A DNA stretch of 64,000 bases from JBHYDC01 sp051861205. Lineage in GTDB: Bacteria > Pseudomonadota > Alphaproteobacteria > Rhizobiales > Pleomorphomonadaceae. The stretch is from contig JBHYDC010000001.1 of the NCBI GenBank assembly GCA_051861205.1, positions 1-64,000 on the forward strand, in the 5' to 3' direction. This document shows, piece after piece, positions 8,567 to 18,208 of the stretch. Under the pieces are notes generated by a model. The model was not told where the DNA came from and did no database searches. It saw nothing but the letters and a program-made list of their open reading frames with translations. Both the position numbers and the translations under genes were made by a program. Positions within the stretch are counted from its first letter, which is position 1. The number at the start of each line of letters is the position of its first letter.

Positions 8567-8998
8567 ATGGACGAATCTATCTTTGAGGTCAACGGAATCG
8601 GTGTATCGGCGGCTTTCCAACGCCGGCTGAAGTGGGCCCATATCCGAAAATTTTCAGGTCTTGTGCACTGGCGTTATCCCTATTGGGGCGGAGCGATTTG
8701 GCGGTTGACGCGTGATCACCGCATCCGGCTCCGTTCCATGTTGAAATACGTCGATCTGCAAAAATACAATCATGGCCGGCTCGAAGATGAAGGAATCATG
8801 CATCAACTTGCACGGCATGCCGGTATAACCGGCAATCGCTTGCCCGGTGGAGATCGATGGGCTCATGGAAGTTATCAAGCTAAAATCGAAAATTCTGCCT
8901 TCATTCATGTCCGTAACAGATTTGCGCGTAAGGGGCCCAAGGTTGGGAAGCTCGCGGTTTACAAGTCCCTTTTGGAGCGTGGGTTGATTGCGGAATGA
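8567..8998 (+). CDS. Probable 5'-truncated glycan-biosynthesis protein
   Basis: 143 codons from ATG 8567 (MDESIFEVNGIGVSAAFQ); the frame is open back to 8453 with a TTG at 8462, but that part overlaps the FkbM remnant on the other strand. The protein is rich in Trp, Arg and His (LVHWRYPYWGGAIWRL, LEDEGIMHQLARHAG), resembling the C-terminal part of capsule/LPS glycosyltransferases, though I cannot name a family. No convincing ribosome site precedes it. Its stop overlaps the next glycosyltransferase start (ATGA). It is AT-richer than mutS and glnD. Possibly a pseudogene lacking its N-terminal half. Confidence 0.5.
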   Translation: MDESIFEVNGIGVSAAFQRRLKWAHIRKFSGLVHWRYPYWGGAIWRLTRDHRIRLRSMLKYVDLQKYNHGRLEDEGIMHQLARHAGITGNRLPGGDRWAHGSYQAKIENSAFIHVRNRFARKGPKVGKLAVYKSLLERGLIAE

Positions 8999-9780
8999 AA
9001 ACGCTAATTTACCAATACTGGAAAGGTAAAATGCCGACCTATGCGTCGGTAAGTCGAGATTTTTTTAAAGTTTATGCTGAAAAAAATGGGGCTGAATATC
9101 GCTTTGACGAGGACCCCACTTTCTTCAACGGCAACTATGCAAACTACTATCATTCCCTGCGACCTGTATTCGATCTGGAATTTCACAAGTTCGATCGTGT
9201 GCTCTACGTCGATATGGACGTGTTCCCAGTAGAGAAATGCTCGCAAAACATCTTCGATTGCGAGATCGGCCATATCGGAATGGTGCGGGAGCAATTTCAG
9301 CCCGAAATCAGGGAGAGAATGCTAGGCCCGATCAGCTCGAAAAATGACATGCGCTGGGCGCGGTCCCTCAAACGACTTTGGGGCATAAACGCGCCGCGCG
9401 ACATCAAGAATCGTCCGCTGGTCTATAATTCAGGCGTTGTTCTTTATTCGAAAGAAGGAATGGCTTTTGGCCGGAAGGAATTTCTCAACATCCGGCTCTA
9501 TTCCCTGGCAATGAGGTTGTTCTTGCTTCCGCGTTTTTATCGTTTGGACCAAAACTATATTGGAGCCTGTATATCTAAAGCGTCCTGCCATTTCTCCGAA
9601 TTGAGTGCTGATTGGAACGCCCAGGTTCACTATGTTCCCGGCGCGAATGGAAGCCTGGAGTTGCTGGATACCCGCGATCCTTCGACGAATTTCGTTCATC
9701 TTCAACTGCGGGGCCGACGCAACATGTCGGTGGATGATGTCAATAGTTTTGTGAAGGGCGAAGCTGTGAGAGCGGTGTAA
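8995..9780 (+). CDS. Glycosyltransferase family 8-like protein
   Basis: 261-residue GT-A-type transferase. The key sugar-nucleotide/metal motif is VLYVDMDVFP, and the later NSGVVLYSKEG and LDQNYIG blocks fit family-8-like transferases that add a sugar to a surface glycan. The N-terminus MKTLIYQYWKGKMPTYASVS begins directly with the first beta strand. The start overlaps the preceding stop by four bases, so the two were one operon. Codon use and GC are well below the flanking core genes, indicating acquired DNA. Acceptor and donor cannot be told. Confidence 0.7.
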   Translation: MKTLIYQYWKGKMPTYASVSRDFFKVYAEKNGAEYRFDEDPTFFNGNYANYYHSLRPVFDLEFHKFDRVLYVDMDVFPVEKCSQNIFDCEIGHIGMVREQFQPEIRERMLGPISSKNDMRWARSLKRLWGINAPRDIKNRPLVYNSGVVLYSKEGMAFGRKEFLNIRLYSLAMRLFLLPRFYRLDQNYIGACISKASCHFSELSADWNAQVHYVPGANGSLELLDTRDPSTNFVHLQLRGRRNMSVDDVNSFVKGEAVRAV

Positions 9781-9822
9781 GCGCGCTCCAAAGCGATGAC
9801 GTAAGGGAAGCAAAGGGCCTAC

Positions 9823-10776
9823 ATGACCAGTCTTTTCAGCAAAATGATTATGAATATCCCGCATCGGCGGTTGCCGCGCAATCTACGACGGCGAATAAGC
9901 GAGCTTCAGGCGCAGGATATCTTTGGTGCCGAAACAGGCCGGGAAATGTCGACCGTTTTTGTGACCTTGCATGAAGACGATAATGCGTGGGCAGTATTTC
10001 AGAAGCGCCTTTTGGATGTTTTTGCTGATGGACAAACCCCGCCCATCACCAATCGCTTTTTCCGGCAGTTGTTTCTGACGACCCGCGTTGAGTATGGCGA
10101 CGCCTTTCTTGAACGGATCAAAGCGATAACAGATCCCAACGTGCGATTTGCGCTTCTCGATCTTGCCCGCGATTTTCCGATTTGGGGGCAGGTCCCCTAT
10201 TTCAGTGCTCCGGCCTTTTCTGTTCTGTCGCTTCAGCATTCATTCCACTTTGCGCATATTTTCGCGCACACAGGCCTGTCTCTGAAAGATTTCAGCGCGA
10301 TCGTTGAGTTCGGTGGCGGATACGGGCGAATGAGCGCTGCGCTGAAGCGGATGGGCGTAGCGTCGCTCGCTGTCGTTGATCTGCCTGTCACCCAAGAGAT
10401 TCAGAAGCTCTATCTGTCTGAAGTCCAGCGCTTTAGTGACTTCAAGGCGCTCAATTTAGTGGAAAAGATTCGGTTTTTTCCAGACGTAGCAAGCTTAAGT
10501 GCACCAGATAGCGAATTCATTCTTGGTGAGCGGAGCTTGTTTTTTGCCAGTTACTCCCTCAGCGAGACACCACTCGCGGTTCGCAACAAAGTTCTCCAAT
10601 CGCTGGATAAATTTTCTGCATTCTACATCGCCTATCAGGCGTCATTTTCCGGTATCGACAATGTCGCCTACTTTGCAGAGCGCATCGCAGTGCTAGAAGA
10701 TCAGTATGACATCAGCCATGTTCAGTGCGACATCGTAAGCGGCACCCGGTATGCCATCGGCATTAAGCGCCAATAG
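9823..10776 (+). CDS. Putative sugar O-methyltransferase (SAM-dependent)
   Basis: 317 residues. SAM-binding motif I is IVEFGGGYGRMSAALKRMG (about residue 162), preceded by an N-terminal helical region with PYFSAPAFSVLSLQHSFHFA, an arrangement found in putative sugar O-methyltransferases of surface polysaccharide clusters. VVDLPVTQEIQKLYL follows as the acidic motif II strand, and SYSLSETP sits where such enzymes have an active-site loop. It is the third member of the AT-richer insert between mutS and glnD, 42 bases after the glycosyltransferase. Substrate unknown. Confidence 0.65.
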   Translation: MTSLFSKMIMNIPHRRLPRNLRRRISELQAQDIFGAETGREMSTVFVTLHEDDNAWAVFQKRLLDVFADGQTPPITNRFFRQLFLTTRVEYGDAFLERIKAITDPNVRFALLDLARDFPIWGQVPYFSAPAFSVLSLQHSFHFAHIFAHTGLSLKDFSAIVEFGGGYGRMSAALKRMGVASLAVVDLPVTQEIQKLYLSEVQRFSDFKALNLVEKIRFFPDVASLSAPDSEFILGERSLFFASYSLSETPLAVRNKVLQSLDKFSAFYIAYQASFSGIDNVAYFAERIAVLEDQYDISHVQCDIVSGTRYAIGIKRQ

Positions 10777-10992
10777 CGCAAATGTCTGCGTGAAGACGAA
10801 CATACGCTGGGATGTGAGGTGCATTCCAGGAACGCAGGGCGACGATACCGGCGCCCCCCGAGCCACCAGGAAGCTATCGTTTAGCGAACCGCTCGGAAGC
10901 CAAGCGCCATCACCGCCGCCTTACCGGTCGCCCCACTTGGATCTGTTTACTCATCAGCTATAAGCTCGCCCATCCCACGGGCGGACGATTTG

Positions 10993-13785
10993 ATGACCAA
11001 GCTGCTGGATTCCAATGATCTGATCGACGAGGCCGCCGTGCGTGCCGAGATCGCGGCGCTTTGCGAACCTAGCCGGCGCGACCTTGGGCGGACCTCCGAT
11101 CCCCGCCCGGCCATCCTCGCCGTTCTGAAGCGGGTCAATGCCGAGGGCCGTGAGCGGGCGCGCCTGCTCCTCACGCGAGACCGCAAGGGCCTCGCTTGCG
11201 CCGAGCGCTTGTCCGCTCAAATGGATACCATCATCCGCATCATCTACGATCACGCCATCGAGCGCGTATTCAAGGTCGACAATCCCTCGTCGTCCGAGCG
11301 CATGACGGTCGCGGCCGTCGGCGGCTATGGGCGCGGCACGCTGGGGCCGGGCTCGGACCTCGATTTGCTGTTTCTCCTGCCCTACAAGCAGACCCCCTGG
11401 GGCGAGAGCGTCGTCGAATATGTACTCTACATGCTCTGGGACCTTGGCCTGAAGGTCGGCCACGCCACCCGCCGGATCGACGAATGCGTGCGTCTGGCAC
11501 GCTCGGACATGACCATCCGCACCGCTGTTCTCGAAGCTCGCTGGATCTGGGGCGACCAAGGCCTGTTCGACGAATTGACCCGCCGTTTCCATGGCGAGGT
11601 CGTGAAGGGCACCGGCCCGGAGTTCATCCAGGCCAAGCTTGCCGAGCGCGACGAGCGTCACCGCCGCCAAGGTGTTTCACGCTATCTCGTGGAGCCCAAT
11701 GTCAAGGAGGGCAAGGGGGGGCTGCGCGACCTCCACACCCTGTTCTGGATCTCGAAATACTTCTACGAAGCCCGCTCCACGGATGAACTGGTCAAGCATG
11801 GCGTCTTCTCCCGCCAGGAGATGACCCGCTTTCACAAATGCGAGGATTTCCTCTGGGCGGTGCGCTGCCACCTCCACTTCGTGACCCGCCGCGCCGACGA
11901 CCGCCTCGGCTTCGACGTTCAGCGCGATATCGCCAGCCTGCTCGGCTACCAGGAGCATCCGGGGCTCTCGCCCGTGGAACGCTTCATGAAACACTACTTC
12001 CTGGTCGCCAAGGACGTCGGCGACCTCACCCGCATCTTCTGCGCCGCGCTGGAGGAAACCCACGCCAAGCCGATGCCGGTGCTCGACCGGATGTTCGCGC
12101 GCACACTCCGCCGCCGCAAGAAATCGCTGCCCGGTACGCCCCAATTCGTGGTCGAAAACGACCGCCTGATGGTGGCCGACGACACCGTTTTTGAGGCCGA
12201 TCCGGTCAATCTCATCCGGATCTTCCATGTCGCCGACAAGGCCGAGCTTGCCTTCCATCCCGACGCACTGAAACTCATCACCCGGTCGCTGCGCCTCATC
12301 GACACCGCCCTTCGCGAGAACGAAGAGGCGAACCGGCTGTTCGTTGAAATTCTCTCGTCCAAGAAGCACTCCGAAACCGTTCTGCGCGTCATGAACGAAA
12401 CCGGCGTGCTCGGCCGCTTCGTCACCGATTTCGGCAAGGTGGTGGCGATGATGCAATTCAATATGTATCACCACTACACGGTGGACGAGCACACCCTGCG
12501 CGCCATCGGCATTCTCGCCGGCATCGAGCGCGGGGAGGGCGGCGACCAGCACCCGCTGGCGACCGGGCTGATCCACCAGATCCAGCATCGCCGCGTGCTC
12601 TACGTCGCGCTGTTCCTGCATGATATCGCCAAGGGCCGGCTGGAAGACCATTCCGCCGCCGGCGCCAAGATCGCCCGCCGCCTCGGCCCCCGCCTCGGCT
12701 TCGATGCGGCCGATACCGAGCTATGCGCCTGGCTGGTCGAGCATCATCTCACCATGTCGATCGTGGCCCAGTCTCGCGATCTCGCCGACCGCAAGACCAT
12801 CCGCGATTTCGCCGCCATCGTCCAAACGCTGGAGCGGCTGAAGCTGCTCTTGATCCTCACCGTTGCCGATATCCGCGCCGTTGGGCCGGGCGTCTGGAAC
12901 GGGTGGAAGGGCCAGCTCCTGCGAACGCTCTATTATGAAACCGAGCCCTATCTCCTCGGCGGCCATTCCCAGCTCTCGCGCAGCCAGCGCGTCGCCGCCG
13001 CCAAGGCCGAGCTTGGCAACCGCCTCGCCCATTGGTCTGGCGACGAGCGCGACCGGTATATGGAGCGCCATTACGCCCCCTATTGGCTGCGGGTCGATAT
13101 GCCGGAGAAGGTCGCGCACGCCGAACTTCTCCGGCGCACCGATCTTGAAGGCAAGCGCCTTGCAACGTCTTTCGCCGCCAAACGGTTCGAGGCCGTAACA
13201 GAAATCACCGTGGTGGCGCCCGACCATCCGCGCCTCTTGTCCACGCTGGCCGGGGCCTGTACCGCATCCGGCGCCAATATCGTCGACGCGCAAATCTTCA
13301 CCACCACCGACGGATTGGCGCTCGACAGCATCGTCATCAGCCGCGAACTCGCCGAGGATGCCGATGAACTGCGCCGCGCCGAGCGCATCACGCGCCTCAT
13401 CGAAGCCACCATAGAGGGGCGCGAGCGGCTGCCCGAAATGGTCGCGCGCCGGGTCGCTCAGCGCAAACCGATCAAGGCTTTCGTGCTGCCGACCGTCGTT
13501 TCGATCGACAACACCCTGTCCGAGCAATTCACCGTGCTTGAGGTGTCCTGTCTCGACCGCCCCGGCTTGCTCTACGATCTGACCCGCGCGATTTCAGACC
13601 TCAACCTGAACATCGCCTCCGCCCATATCGCGACCTTCGGCGAGCGCGCGGTTGACGTTTTCTATGTCACCGATCTCACCCGCCAGAAAATTCAGTCCAC
13701 CACACGGCAGGCCACGATCAGGCGCCGCATTGGTCTGGCGGTGGATGACGTCATCGAGCGTGCCGGCACCAGAAAAACGGCCTGA
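10993..13785 (+). CDS. glnD: Bifunctional uridylyltransferase/uridylyl-removing enzyme GlnD
   Basis: 930-residue nitrogen sensor that uridylylates PII proteins when glutamine is low and deuridylylates them when it is high. Domains in order: nucleotidyltransferase with GGYGRGTLGPGSDLDLLFL near residues 110-128, GlnD linker, HD domain with FLHDIAKG near 540 (uridylyl removal), and two C-terminal ACT domains for glutamine sensing (VVAPDHPRLLSTLAG and VSCLDRPGLLYDLTR). ATG at 10993 is preferred over the TTG one codon earlier. Length is normal. It fits the nitrogen theme of the urt and guanidine operons in this window. Confidence 0.97.
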   Translation: MTKLLDSNDLIDEAAVRAEIAALCEPSRRDLGRTSDPRPAILAVLKRVNAEGRERARLLLTRDRKGLACAERLSAQMDTIIRIIYDHAIERVFKVDNPSSSERMTVAAVGGYGRGTLGPGSDLDLLFLLPYKQTPWGESVVEYVLYMLWDLGLKVGHATRRIDECVRLARSDMTIRTAVLEARWIWGDQGLFDELTRRFHGEVVKGTGPEFIQAKLAERDERHRRQGVSRYLVEPNVKEGKGGLRDLHTLFWISKYFYEARSTDELVKHGVFSRQEMTRFHKCEDFLWAVRCHLHFVTRRADDRLGFDVQRDIASLLGYQEHPGLSPVERFMKHYFLVAKDVGDLTRIFCAALEETHAKPMPVLDRMFARTLRRRKKSLPGTPQFVVENDRLMVADDTVFEADPVNLIRIFHVADKAELAFHPDALKLITRSLRLIDTALRENEEANRLFVEILSSKKHSETVLRVMNETGVLGRFVTDFGKVVAMMQFNMYHHYTVDEHTLRAIGILAGIERGEGGDQHPLATGLIHQIQHRRVLYVALFLHDIAKGRLEDHSAAGAKIARRLGPRLGFDAADTELCAWLVEHHLTMSIVAQSRDLADRKTIRDFAAIVQTLERLKLLLILTVADIRAVGPGVWNGWKGQLLRTLYYETEPYLLGGHSQLSRSQRVAAAKAELGNRLAHWSGDERDRYMERHYAPYWLRVDMPEKVAHAELLRRTDLEGKRLATSFAAKRFEAVTEITVVAPDHPRLLSTLAGACTASGANIVDAQIFTTTDGLALDSIVISRELAEDADELRRAERITRLIEATIEGRERLPEMVARRVAQRKPIKAFVLPTVVSIDNTLSEQFTVLEVSCLDRPGLLYDLTRAISDLNLNIASAHIATFGERAVDVFYVTDLTRQKIQSTTRQATIRRRIGLAVDDVIERAGTRKTA

Positions 13786-13870
13786 TGCTGTTGTTAAGTC
13801 GCATATATATTCGAAAAATTAACCGCGTTAGAGATAACTAGCTCCAGGCGGCATTTCGGAGTTCGCGTCG

Positions 13871-14596
13871 GTGTCGGTAAGCCAAGACGGTGCCCAGGAC
13901 CTCGCGTTCGATCGTGACAATTCGAAGCCAAGCCGGTTTCGCGTCCTCGCCCTCTACATCGGCGCCGCTCTGGTCTTGGTTCAATGCACCGGTCTTTTCG
14001 TCGCGATCATCGACATCATGAACGAGCCCCGCGCAGCGCTTCTCGGCGCTGAGGCCGACGTCAACGTTACCAGGCTGCACGCCCCCATATTGGCTTCTGT
14101 GACCGTCACCGGCTCCATTTCACCAACCTCCTGTAGTCCGGATGCAATCTCGGCGATGGAAAAGCCCGCGCTTGCCGATCTGTCAGGCTCCGAAATGTTG
14201 ATGTCCGGCTTGGCTCTTCCGCCCAAACAGGCGGCTGCGCATGTCATATGTCTGGCGGCAAGGCCCGCCGAGGCGCTTTGCGGCGGCCAAAGCACGGCCT
14301 TCGCCACCGCTCTCGTCGATTATCTCGAAGCGCGCCAGAATGCCCTCGCCGAGATCGACCGCACGCTGGTCGTGATCCGGACGGATGCGCTCTCCGGGGC
14401 CGACGGTGATGTCACCCACACCTTCGAAGGCGCTGCCGGAACGACGCTGACGGAGCTTTCGGCCACGGACCGAAGCGTCCGCTCCGCCGTGAAATCGCTG
14501 GCGCGCGACGGCTATCTCTCCAGCACCGATTTCGCCTCCTCGCCCGAAGTCGCGCAGCTTGTGCCGCCGGGTCTCACCGCCAGCGCTTGCCGCTGA
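13871..14596 (+). CDS. Hypothetical membrane-anchored protein
   Basis: 241 residues from a GTG start. One N-terminal membrane segment (VLALYIGAALVLVQCTGLFVAII, about residues 25-47) is followed by a periplasmic or extracytoplasmic domain of about 190 residues containing several cysteines (SPTSCSPDA, HVICLAARP, EALCGG). I do not recognise a family. It lies between glnD and murJ; neither a strong ribosome site nor a promoter could be defined, although the upstream 85 bases are AT-rich. Confidence 0.6.
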   Translation: MSVSQDGAQDLAFDRDNSKPSRFRVLALYIGAALVLVQCTGLFVAIIDIMNEPRAALLGAEADVNVTRLHAPILASVTVTGSISPTSCSPDAISAMEKPALADLSGSEMLMSGLALPPKQAAAHVICLAARPAEALCGGQSTAFATALVDYLEARQNALAEIDRTLVVIRTDALSGADGDVTHTFEGAAGTTLTELSATDRSVRSAVKSLARDGYLSSTDFASSPEVAQLVPPGLTASACR

Positions 14597-14670
14597 CGCG
14601 AACGGCGCTTCTCACCGTGGCCTAGCTGCGATAGGTGTTCGCGTCCTATCCTCGGCCGGCACGGGATCCC

Positions 14671-16254
14671 ATGTCTCTTCTGAAGAACTTCGCGACCGTC
14701 GGCATGGCGACGTTGACCTCGCGCGTGCTGGGCTTCGTGCGCGACGTGTTCATGGCGAACATGCTGGGGTCCGGCCCGATCGCGGACGCCTTTTTCGTCG
14801 CCTTCCGCCTGCCGAACCTCTTTCGCCGCCTGTTCGCGGAAGGCGCGTTTTCCGCGGCCTTCGTCCCGCTGTTTTCGCGCGCGCTGCAGGAGAACGGCGA
14901 ACCCGGCGCCCGCCGGCTGGCCGAAGACATCCTTTCCGTCCTCTTGATGGCTCTGGTCGTCATCACCGCCGTCGCCGAGCTTGCTGCGCCCTATCTCGTC
15001 ATGGTGCTGGCCCCCGGCTTTATCGACGAGCCCGAAAAATTCTCCGCGGCCGAAATGATGACGCGGATCATGTTCCCCTACCTCGCCTGCATGTCGCTGA
15101 CGGCGATGGCGGCGGGCATGTTGCAATCCTTCGGCCGGTTCGCCGTCGCCGCCTTTGCCCCCTCGCTCCTCAACGTCGTGCTTGTCGCCGCCCTCGGTCT
15201 CATCTGGTGGCAAGGCTGGGCCGGAACGCCGGACGCTGCCTACACGCTGTCCTGGGCGGTTTTTGCTGCTGGCTTCGCGCAGCTTTTGGCGGTCGCCGGC
15301 ACGCTCTGGTGGATCGGCTTTCCCGTCTCGCTACGCCGCCCCGCCTACACCGCGAATGTGAAGCGGCTGGTCAACCTCGGCATTCCCGGCGTTCTGTCCG
15401 GCGGTATCACGCAGATCAACGTCGTCGTCGGCACCATCATCGCCTCGATGCAGGCCAGCGCGGTCTCGTGGCTCTACTATGCCGACCGAATCTACCAGTT
15501 GCCGCTCGGCGTCATCGGCGTCGCGATTGGCGTGGTTCTGCTGCCGGACCTCACCCGCCGGGTGCGCTCGGAAACGCCGGAAACCGTCTTCCACACCCAG
15601 AACCGTGCGCTGGAATTCGCGATGGCCTTGACGCTGCCGGCCACCGTGGCGCTGATCGCGATCCCCTTCACGATCATGCGTGTGCTGTTCGAGCGCGGTG
15701 CGTTCACCGCCCTCGATACGCAGGCCACCGGCCTTGCCGTGGCGGCTTTTGCCGCCGGCCTGCCGGCCTTCGTTGCGATCAAGGTGTTCCAGCCAAGCTA
15801 TTTCGCCCGCGAGGACACCAAAACGCCCACCATCCAGGGCGGCATTTCGGTGGCGGTGAACGTCGCCGGATCGCTCGCCCTGTTTCCCTACATCGGCCAT
15901 GTCGGGATCGCGGCGTCCACCGCGCTCGCCTCCTGGGTGAATGCGATCATGCTGCTGGTGGTTTTGATCCGCCGCGGTCACTTCGTCTGGGACCCGCTGC
16001 TGACCCGCCGGCTGATCCTCCTCACCATCGCCAGCCTCGCCATGGGTGCCGCTTTGGTCGGGGGCGCCGACGTCCTCGATCCTTGGCTGCGCGATGGCCG
16101 CGAACTCATATCGGGTACGGCGCTCCTGGCGCTCTGCGCGGGAGGCTTCCTCGTCTACGCGGCGGCGGCCATGCTCACCGGCGCCGTCGACATTCGACGT
16201 TACGGCAAGGCGCTTTTGGAACGGCGCCGCCGTAAAAAGCCGCCCGAGGCTTGA
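14671..16254 (+). CDS. murJ: Lipid II flippase MurJ (MviN)
   Basis: 527-residue polytopic inner-membrane protein of the MOP superfamily, normally 14 membrane segments, that flips lipid II to the periplasm for peptidoglycan assembly. The N-terminus MSLLKNFATVGMATLTSRVL, then GFVRDVFMANMLGSGPIADA and FRLPNLFRRLFAEGAFSAAF is the family signature. Start at 14671 matches the usual N-terminus; the frame runs upstream to 14635 without similarity. Order glnD - murJ - trpS is conserved in Hyphomicrobiales. Confidence 0.95.
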   Translation: MSLLKNFATVGMATLTSRVLGFVRDVFMANMLGSGPIADAFFVAFRLPNLFRRLFAEGAFSAAFVPLFSRALQENGEPGARRLAEDILSVLLMALVVITAVAELAAPYLVMVLAPGFIDEPEKFSAAEMMTRIMFPYLACMSLTAMAAGMLQSFGRFAVAAFAPSLLNVVLVAALGLIWWQGWAGTPDAAYTLSWAVFAAGFAQLLAVAGTLWWIGFPVSLRRPAYTANVKRLVNLGIPGVLSGGITQINVVVGTIIASMQASAVSWLYYADRIYQLPLGVIGVAIGVVLLPDLTRRVRSETPETVFHTQNRALEFAMALTLPATVALIAIPFTIMRVLFERGAFTALDTQATGLAVAAFAAGLPAFVAIKVFQPSYFAREDTKTPTIQGGISVAVNVAGSLALFPYIGHVGIAASTALASWVNAIMLLVVLIRRGHFVWDPLLTRRLILLTIASLAMGAALVGGADVLDPWLRDGRELISGTALLALCAGGFLVYAAAAMLTGAVDIRRYGKALLERRRRKKPPEA

Positions 16255-16320
16255 ACGCTGCGCCCGGCTCGCGCATACGTCTCTGCAAGATTTCAGCCTT
16301 CCTGCGAGCAGAGACCCAGC

Positions 16321-17373
16321 ATGGCCTTCAAGCCTCTCGTCTTTTCCGGCGTTCAGCCGACCGGCAATCTCCACCTCGGCAACTATCTCGGCGCCATCAA
16401 GCGCTTCGTAGAGATGCAGGCCACCCATGACTGTATCTACTGCGTGGTCGACGAGCATGCGATCACCCAGTGGCAAGATCCGGCCGAACTGAAGACGCAG
16501 ATACGCGAGGTGACCGCCGCCTTCCTCGCCGCCGGTATCGACCCGAAAGCGCATATCGTCTTCAACCAGAGCCAAGTGCCCCAGCACGCCGAGCTTGCCT
16601 GGGTGTTCAACTGCGTCGCCCGCATGGGCTGGCTGAACCGCATGACGCAGTTCAAGGACAAGGCCGGCAAGGACCGGGAAAACGCCTCGGTCGGCCTCTT
16701 CGCCTATCCCACGCTGATGGCCGCCGACATTCTCGTCTACCGCGCCACCCACGTGCCCGTCGGCGAGGACCAGAAGCAGCACTTGGAACTGTCGCGCGAT
16801 ATCGCCCAGAAGTTCAACAACGACTTCCGCGCCTCGATCGCCGATCACGGTTTCGATGCCGATGAAGGCTATTTCCCTCTGCCCGAACCGCTGACGCAAG
16901 GCCCCGCGCCGCGCGTCATGTCGCTGCGCGACGGCATGAAGAAGATGTCGAAGTCGGATCCCTCCGATAACTCGCGCATCAACCTCACCGACGATCCGGA
17001 CACGATCGCCCAGAAGATACGCCGCGCCAAGACCGACCCGAACCCGCTTCCCTCCGAGGTGGACGGCCTGCGCGGCCGGGCCGACGCCGACAATCTCGTC
17101 ACCCTCTATGCCGCCCTCGCCAACCGGACCCGCGCCGACGTCCTGACCGAGTTCGGCGGCTCGCAATTCTCCACCTTCAAGCCCGCTCTAGCCGACCTCG
17201 CCGTCTCCGTCCTCGCCCCCATCAGCCGCCGCATGAGCGACCTGATGGACGACCCCGCCCACATCGACGCCATCCTCGGCGACGGCGCCGACCGCGCCGA
17301 ATCCATCGCCTCCAAGGTGATGAACGACGTCAAGGACATCGTGGGGTTCCTGCGGAGCCGGAAGGGGGTCTGA
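16321..17373 (+). CDS. trpS: Tryptophanyl-tRNA synthetase
   Basis: 350-residue class I aminoacyl-tRNA synthetase that charges tRNA-Trp. The nucleotide-binding HIGH-type motif appears as [12 protein letters not shown] (residues 15-26), and the KMSKS loop is [13 protein letters not shown] near residue 205. Length and both signatures are normal. It starts 66 bases after murJ, within the conserved run of housekeeping genes. Confidence 0.97.
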   Translation: MAFKPLVFSGVQPTGNLHLGNYLGAIKRFVEMQATHDCIYCVVDEHAITQWQDPAELKTQIREVTAAFLAAGIDPKAHIVFNQSQVPQHAELAWVFNCVARMGWLNRMTQFKDKAGKDRENASVGLFAYPTLMAADILVYRATHVPVGEDQKQHLELSRDIAQKFNNDFRASIADHGFDADEGYFPLPEPLTQGPAPRVMSLRDGMKKMSKSDPSDNSRINLTDDPDTIAQKIRRAKTDPNPLPSEVDGLRGRADADNLVTLYAALANRTRADVLTEFGGSQFSTFKPALADLAVSVLAPISRRMSDLMDDPAHIDAILGDGADRAESIASKVMNDVKDIVGFLRSRKGV

Positions 17374-17383
17374 TAACGACATC

Positions 17384-18025
17384 CTATCGCGTAAGGAGCC
17401 CTGGAACCCGGCTGATACGTTCAGACCATTGAGCGGTTTCGGCGCAAAGCCAGGAGATCGCTTCAATGATTTCGGCGTGACATGCAGCCAGATCTTTTTG
17501 GAAGATCGGTTCGTGATGGGCGACTCTATTTCGTAGGCGTCGAATGGCGTTGAACCGTGCATGGATATCTTTTCGCCGTCGAGATCCCTTGCTTGGTCGG
17601 ACTACCTTGCACAACGCATCTCGCCAAAGCGTTGCATCGTAGCGGGGACCGAGAAGACTGACCCAGAACCCAAAGCTGAGTTCGGCAACTATTGTGCCGG
17701 TGGAGTCATTTGGCCCAATTCTAAGTTTAGCGATTGTTGTCAACGCATCCGAATCGAGCGGCGCCCGACCGTTTTTGAGCCAATCATCACCGTAACGCGC
17801 TGCCATCCCTTCGTTAAGAACATTTCTAAGTGCGATTTCGACACACTGAAGTGGTGTGTAAAACGCTTCAGAGAGCAAAGTATTTTCTTGATATATCGCT
17901 ATGGCGCCAAGAATATCGCCCTCAGAGGCAGTCAGATACTTTGCGAGCCGTTCTCTTGAGATCGTGCGTTCCAGCGCAGTGCCGACGTGCTGCGAAATTT
18001 CGATAACACCGATTGAAAAATCCAA
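17384..18025 (-). CDS. Abi-like HEPN protein (putative abortive-infection RNase)
   Basis: 213-residue protein of the Abi-like family. The typical N-terminal half is present: RLAKYLTASEGDILGAIAIY, then LLSEAFYTPLQCVEIALRN. Near the C-terminus R165-N-R-V-A-H170 forms the HEPN catalytic R-x4-H motif (RLRNRVAHHEPIF). Related proteins are implicated in phage abortive infection and act as RNases. No membrane segment. The gene runs against its neighbours, interrupts the usual trpS-usp order and is more AT-rich than they are, consistent with acquired defence cargo. No antitoxin partner is visible beside it. Confidence 0.7.
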   Translation of the reverse strand: MDFSIGVIEISQHVGTALERTISRERLAKYLTASEGDILGAIAIYQENTLLSEAFYTPLQCVEIALRNVLNEGMAARYGDDWLKNGRAPLDSDALTTIAKLRIGPNDSTGTIVAELSFGFWVSLLGPRYDATLWRDALCKVVRPSKGSRRRKDIHARFNAIRRLRNRVAHHEPIFQKDLAACHAEIIEAISWLCAETAQWSERISRVPGLLTR

Positions 18026-18052
18026 GATTTGGAGCCTATATAGGAATTGTAC

Positions 18053-18106
18053 ACCCCGGGTCGGCCTCTGCCTTGCGGCATGCTCCCGGGGTCAGTCATT
18101 TCTGAC
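18053..18106. repeat. Compound stem-loop upstream of the Abi-like gene
   Basis: ACCCCGGG (18053-18060) pairs with CCCGGGGT (18085-18092). Inside it TGCC-TTGC-GGCA (18069-18080) forms a second hairpin, and GTCAG/CTGAC (18091-18106) forms a third. The structure could be a dispersed palindromic (REP-like) repeat or a transcript barrier between the divergent genes. Copy number elsewhere cannot be seen from one window. Confidence 0.45.
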
Positions 18107-18208
18107 ACTGTTGAATTTACTGCATACACCCGTCAAGGGCGCCGAACGCCGGCTATCGGCCCGAGCGATCGCTTGCCCTAGCCCCCTCCGCACAGCTAAA
18201 CTTCCCCC

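Noticed and set aside
10751..10963. 70-codon frame between the methyltransferase-like gene and glnD
   Set aside because: Starts inside the methyltransferase gene; composition not coding-like.
15331..17166. 611-codon open frame opposite murJ and trpS
   Set aside because: Spans two certain genes on the other strand and has no recognisable domain.
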